Positions 61,037 to 64,000 of a DNA stretch of 64,000 bases are shown piece after piece; position 1 is the first letter of the stretch; each line of letters opens with the position of its first letter. The stretch is from assembly GCA_963752505.1 (NCBI GenBank), contig CAVVYM010000004.1:186001-250000 (forward strand), read 5' to 3'. This DNA comes from JACJWR01 sp963752505 (GTDB taxonomy: Bacteria; Actinomycetota; Actinomycetes; S36-B12; UBA10799). Under the pieces are notes generated by a model, which was not told where the DNA came from, searched no databases, and saw only the letters and a program-made list of their open reading frames with translations. A program made the translations under genes and the position numbers.

Positions 61037-62257
61037 ATGTCTGCTCGACCATTCGTCTACGCGCCCTACATCGACGGGGGACAGTCAGCTGAGTCCGGCC
61101 TGACCGCCGACCGCGGGGCCGCAATCCTGGTGGCGAGCGACCCCGTCGGGCAAGCGGCTCTGCGGCCGGACCACGTCATGGGAGTCGGTGGCGCTTCGCG
61201 CACCCTGCTGACGTTGACACCGCGCCTGGCGGTTGCTGCGGCGCTCGACCTGGGCACCGGCTGCGGCATCGGAGCGGTGCTGCTCGCGGAGCACTCGACC
61301 ATCGTGGTTGCTAGCGATATCAGCGCCCGGGCACTGGCTGCGTCCGCGGCCACCTGCCGAGCAAGTGGGGTTCCGCCATCGCGGGTCGTGTGGGTTCGAT
61401 CGTCGTTCGCTGACGCCTTCGCGGATCGCAGCTTCGACCTTGTCGCTGCCAACCCACCGTTCGTCATCGGACCCCGACGCCATCACGAGTACCGGGATAC
61501 CCCCCTGGCGGGTGACGCGTTGAACCCGCTGCTCATCGACCAGACTCGCCGCGTTCTGCGCCCAGGCGGGTGGGGGGTGCTGGTCACTTCGTGGCTGCAC
61601 CGCGCAGAGCAGTCCTGGGAGGATCGCGTCCGCGACTGGCTGCCTGCCGATTGCGCAGCGTGGGTGGCCCAACGCGACGTGCTGCCTGTGCCTGAGTACG
61701 TCGACTTCTGGTTGCGCGACTCCCGTCAAGCCTCCGATGAGGCGCTGCGCAGTCGATGGCTGGCGAATCTGGCGGCGCTGGAAGCTCAGGCGATCGGATT
61801 CGGGTGGATCGTACTGCACCGCGCTCTGACAGGGCCCGCGTCGCCGCCGCAGTGGACCGAGGATGTGGCCAGCGCGTCTCGTGTGCCCTCGGGTCAGGAG
61901 GTGGTCGACGAGTTCGCGCGGCGGTTGGCCGACGAGTCGGCATTGCGCCTGCTCGGCGGTCGGGTGAGGTTGGCCCCCGGTGCCGAAGTGCTGGGGTTCA
62001 CCGGCGGTGCGGCCGGCGCGGTGAGTAACCCTGAGCAAACTGCGCTGATCGTCAATCCCAACGGTTGGCGTGGCCCCGAACCCCTGGATCCGGCCTTGTC
62101 ATGGCTGTTTCGATCCGGCCGCGACGTAGCATTGCAGGACCAACTGGAGCGGTGCAGTCAGGACTTGGCGATAGACGCCAGCGACGTGCTGGTGTCATGG
62201 TTGGTGGGGGTCCGTGGTCTTATTGAGAGAGGATTTGTCACTCTTGACCCAAGCTAA
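61037..62257 (+). CDS. SAM-dependent methyltransferase (small-domain type)
   Basis: A 406-residue protein. An N-terminal domain (about 1-60) precedes the Rossmann core, with the SAM loop ALDLGTGCGIGAVLLAE near residue 75 and the catalytic AANPPFVIGPRR near 145. The NPPF motif indicates methylation of a planar nitrogen in nucleic acid or protein. The C-terminal 150 residues are unassigned. Position before topA is conserved in actinobacteria. ATG with GGAG 4 nt upstream. Confidence 0.88.
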   Translation: MSARPFVYAPYIDGGQSAESGLTADRGAAILVASDPVGQAALRPDHVMGVGGASRTLLTLTPRLAVAAALDLGTGCGIGAVLLAEHSTIVVASDISARALAASAATCRASGVPPSRVVWVRSSFADAFADRSFDLVAANPPFVIGPRRHHEYRDTPLAGDALNPLLIDQTRRVLRPGGWGVLVTSWLHRAEQSWEDRVRDWLPADCAAWVAQRDVLPVPEYVDFWLRDSRQASDEALRSRWLANLAALEAQAIGFGWIVLHRALTGPASPPQWTEDVASASRVPSGQEVVDEFARRLADESALRLLGGRVRLAPGAEVLGFTGGAAGAVSNPEQTALIVNPNGWRGPEPLDPALSWLFRSGRDVALQDQLERCSQDLAIDASDVLVSWLVGVRGLIERGFVTLDPS

Positions 62258-62333
62258 GCGTTGGCGCGAAGTGCGCCGTGGCAGGTAGGGTCACCCATCC
62301 AGTACGCATTCTTGCGACAAAGGAGCACAGCAG

Positions 62334-64000
62334 GTGAGTAGCGCCAGCGGTTTCCGCTTGGTCATCGTCGAGTCGCCAGCCAAGGCGAAGACGATTCAGC
62401 GCTATCTCGGCCCGGGCTATCGGGTTGAGGCCAGCGTCGGGCACATCCGTGACCTGCCCGATGGGAGCGCCCAGGTCCCGACTGAGTACCGCGATCGGGA
62501 TTGGGCGCGCCTTGCGGTCGATGTCGAGGGCGATTTCACTCCCATCTACGTGGTGACGCCGGCGAAGAAGTCCAAGGTCGCCGAATTGCGTGCCCACCTC
62601 AAGGGTGCGGACGAGTTGTTGCTCGCCACGGATGAGGACCGCGAGGGCGAGGCAATCGCCTGGCATCTGCTGGAGGTTCTCAAACCCAAGGTGCCGGTGC
62701 GCCGGATGGTCTTCAACGAGATTACCCCCGAGGCGATCGCCTACGCCGCAGACAACACCCGTGAGCTCGACAACGACCTCGTCGATGCCCAGGAGACTCG
62801 CCGGGTTATCGATCGCCTGTTCGGCTACGAGGTGTCGCCAGTTTTGTGGCGGAAGGTGCGCAGCAACCTCTCGGCTGGCCGGGTGCAATCTGTGGCGGTG
62901 CGGTTGCTGGTCGAGCGCGAGCGGGAACGGATCGCATTCCGGGCCGCCGAGTACTGGGGCATTGAGGCAGTCGCTCAGGATCCGCGGCGGTTCACCTCCA
63001 CGCTCTCGGCCGTCGGTGGGGTGCGGGTGGCAAGCGGGCGGGATTTCGGCCGCGACGGCACGTTGCAGAACACCGACACCCTGTGGCTCGACGCAGCGGC
63101 GGCCGAATCGCTGGCGGACGCCCTCGGGGGTCAGCCGATGCGCGTGGCCAACGTGGTGGAGAAGCCGTCGAAGCGCAGCCCCGCCGCCCCCTTCACCACC
63201 TCTACCCTGCAGCAGGAGGCCTCGCGGAAAAAGGGCTGGGGCGCCCAACGCGCGATGAGAGTTGCCCAGGCGCTGTACGACCGCGGCTACATCACCTACA
63301 TGCGAACCGACTCCACGACGCTGTCGGACACCGCGATCGCTGCAGCCCGCCAGCAGGCCGGGGAGTTGTTCGGAGCCGACCATGTGGCAAGCGCCCCACG
63401 CCGCTACAAGAGCAAGGCCAAGAACGCGCAGGAGGCCCACGAAGCCGTGCGGCCGGCAGGCGATCACTTCCGCACTCCCGGTGAACTCGCTGGTGAGCTT
63501 GTGGGTGACGAATTCGCTCTCTACGAGTTGATCTGGCGCCGCACGATCGCCTCCCAGATGTCGGATGCCCGGGTGGCGACCACAACCGTGACGCTTGACG
63601 TGACGGCCACCGACGGGCGGAACTGCACCTTCACCGTCTCCGGCACTGTGGTGGTGTTTCCCGGTTTCCTGGCGGCCTACGAGGAGGGCACCGACGAGGA
63701 CGAGAAGGAGGGTCGCGCCGCAACGACACGCCTGCCAATGTTGGCGGTCGGTGACATCATCACGCCCGAATCGGTAACCCCCGAGGGCCACGCCACCAAA
63801 CCGCCGGCCCGCTACACGGAAGCCAGTCTGGTCAAGCAGCTCGAGGCCAAAGGCATCGGCCGGCCCTCCACCTATGCCGCGATCATCTCGACTGTGGTCG
63901 ACCGGGGCTACGTGCGCAAGCGCGGAAGTGCCTTGATTCCCACGTGGCTTGGGTTCTCCGTGGTGCGGCTCTTGGAGGAGCACTTCTCCGAGTTGGTCGA
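62334..64000 (+). CDS. topA: DNA topoisomerase I, 5' part (runs off the window)
   Basis: About 555 residues are visible with no stop. The Toprim domain opens with LVIVESPAKAKTIQRYLG and has the metal triad in LLLATDEDREGEAIAWHLL. The catalytic Tyr lies in GYITYMRTDSTTLS near residue 325, and GIGRPSTYAAIISTV near 510. It relaxes negative supercoils. GTG start with AAGGAG upstream. The missing part should hold the rest of the core and the basic tail usual in actinobacteria. Confidence 0.96.
   Translation, partial: MSSASGFRLVIVESPAKAKTIQRYLGPGYRVEASVGHIRDLPDGSAQVPTEYRDRDWARLAVDVEGDFTPIYVVTPAKKSKVAELRAHLKGADELLLATDEDREGEAIAWHLLEVLKPKVPVRRMVFNEITPEAIAYAADNTRELDNDLVDAQETRRVIDRLFGYEVSPVLWRKVRSNLSAGRVQSVAVRLLVERERERIAFRAAEYWGIEAVAQDPRRFTSTLSAVGGVRVASGRDFGRDGTLQNTDTLWLDAAAAESLADALGGQPMRVANVVEKPSKRSPAAPFTTSTLQQEASRKKGWGAQRAMRVAQALYDRGYITYMRTDSTTLSDTAIAAARQQAGELFGADHVASAPRRYKSKAKNAQEAHEAVRPAGDHFRTPGELAGELVGDEFALYELIWRRTIASQMSDARVATTTVTLDVTATDGRNCTFTVSGTVVVFPGFLAAYEEGTDEDEKEGRAATTRLPMLAVGDIITPESVTPEGHATKPPARYTEASLVKQLEAKGIGRPSTYAAIISTVVDRGYVRKRGSALIPTWLGFSVVRLLEEHFSELV

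Overview
The window is 64 kb of high-GC, gene-dense DNA from an actinobacterium (phylum Actinomycetota). The evidence is the strong G/C bias at third codon positions, a WhiB protein, a MarP-type protease, a 6C RNA, a small SRP RNA beside dnaX-recR, and a gene order that closely follows blocks I know from Mycobacterium and Streptomyces. The order ArsA pair, WhiB, class A PBP, metallophosphoesterase matches Rv3679-Rv3683. The order MBL, CRP, nth, TlpA, NUDIX, MarP, hydrolase matches Rv3677c-Rv3669. HAD phosphatase, 6C RNA, Ssd, Tad genes, helicase and topA match Rv3661-Rv3646c. The STAS/ATPase pair, hppA and topA resemble the bldG neighbourhood of Streptomyces. I infer an uncultured or poorly studied lineage outside both genera. 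Species cannot be named from this sequence.

Layout. 0-16 kb: PAC2 protein, CDF metal exporter, geranylgeranyl-reductase-type flavoprotein, tocopherol-cyclase-like protein, three-subunit proton-translocating transhydrogenase (pntAa and pntB both frameshifted), tRNA adenosine deaminase, a membrane GGDEF-EAL protein, two lipoproteins, a universal stress protein, a TauE/SafE exporter and a Tat-exported phosphoesterase. 16-24.5 kb is the accessory part: a secreted RCC1-repeat protein encoded by nearly identical tandem DNA repeats, a TetR regulator facing an acyl-CoA ligase, several perfect palindromes, and a nest of transposase genes next to tRNA-Ser. 24.5-31 kb: tRNA-Ser(CGA), LytR_C protein, tRNA-Ser(GGA), SRP RNA, dnaX, recR, lysC, asd, tRNA-Pro(CGG). 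31-46.8 kb: cell-envelope and redox genes (phosphoesterase, PBP, WhiB, two ArsA-like ATPases, RidA, two NUDIX, MBL, CRP, an RsiG-like anti-sigma factor, nth, TlpA, MarP, an odd alpha/beta hydrolase, a holin-like membrane protein, NhaA). 47-64 kb: deacetylase-like protein, degenerate Fic-like protein, a candidate small RNA, HAD phosphatase, 6C RNA, the Ssd-TadABC-pilin operon, helicase, STAS/ATPase anti-sigma module, hppA (many frameshifts), methyltransferase and the 5' part of topA.

How the parts fit. Many operons are translationally coupled through ATGA or TGATG overlaps. Convergent genes are packed so tightly that three pairs share a CTAG as both stop codons. Second-messenger and sigma-factor control recurs: a GGDEF-EAL enzyme at 8.4-11 kb, an anti-sigma factor with the c-di-GMP-binding signature at 40 kb, and a BldG-like antagonist with a degenerate partner kinase at 57.6 kb. 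All the frameshifts I could resolve by family comparison are single extra bases (pntAa, pntB, RCC1 gene, five in hppA). This looks more like sequence error than decay, but raw reads would have to settle it.

Best leads for something under-described: the RsiG-like protein with one canonical and one altered c-di-GMP motif; the Fic-like protein that has lost its catalytic His; the hydrolase with no nucleophile and an apparent ATC start; a promoter-to-terminator small-RNA candidate at 49.2 kb; and the RCC1 repeat gene with a DosR-type box upstream.
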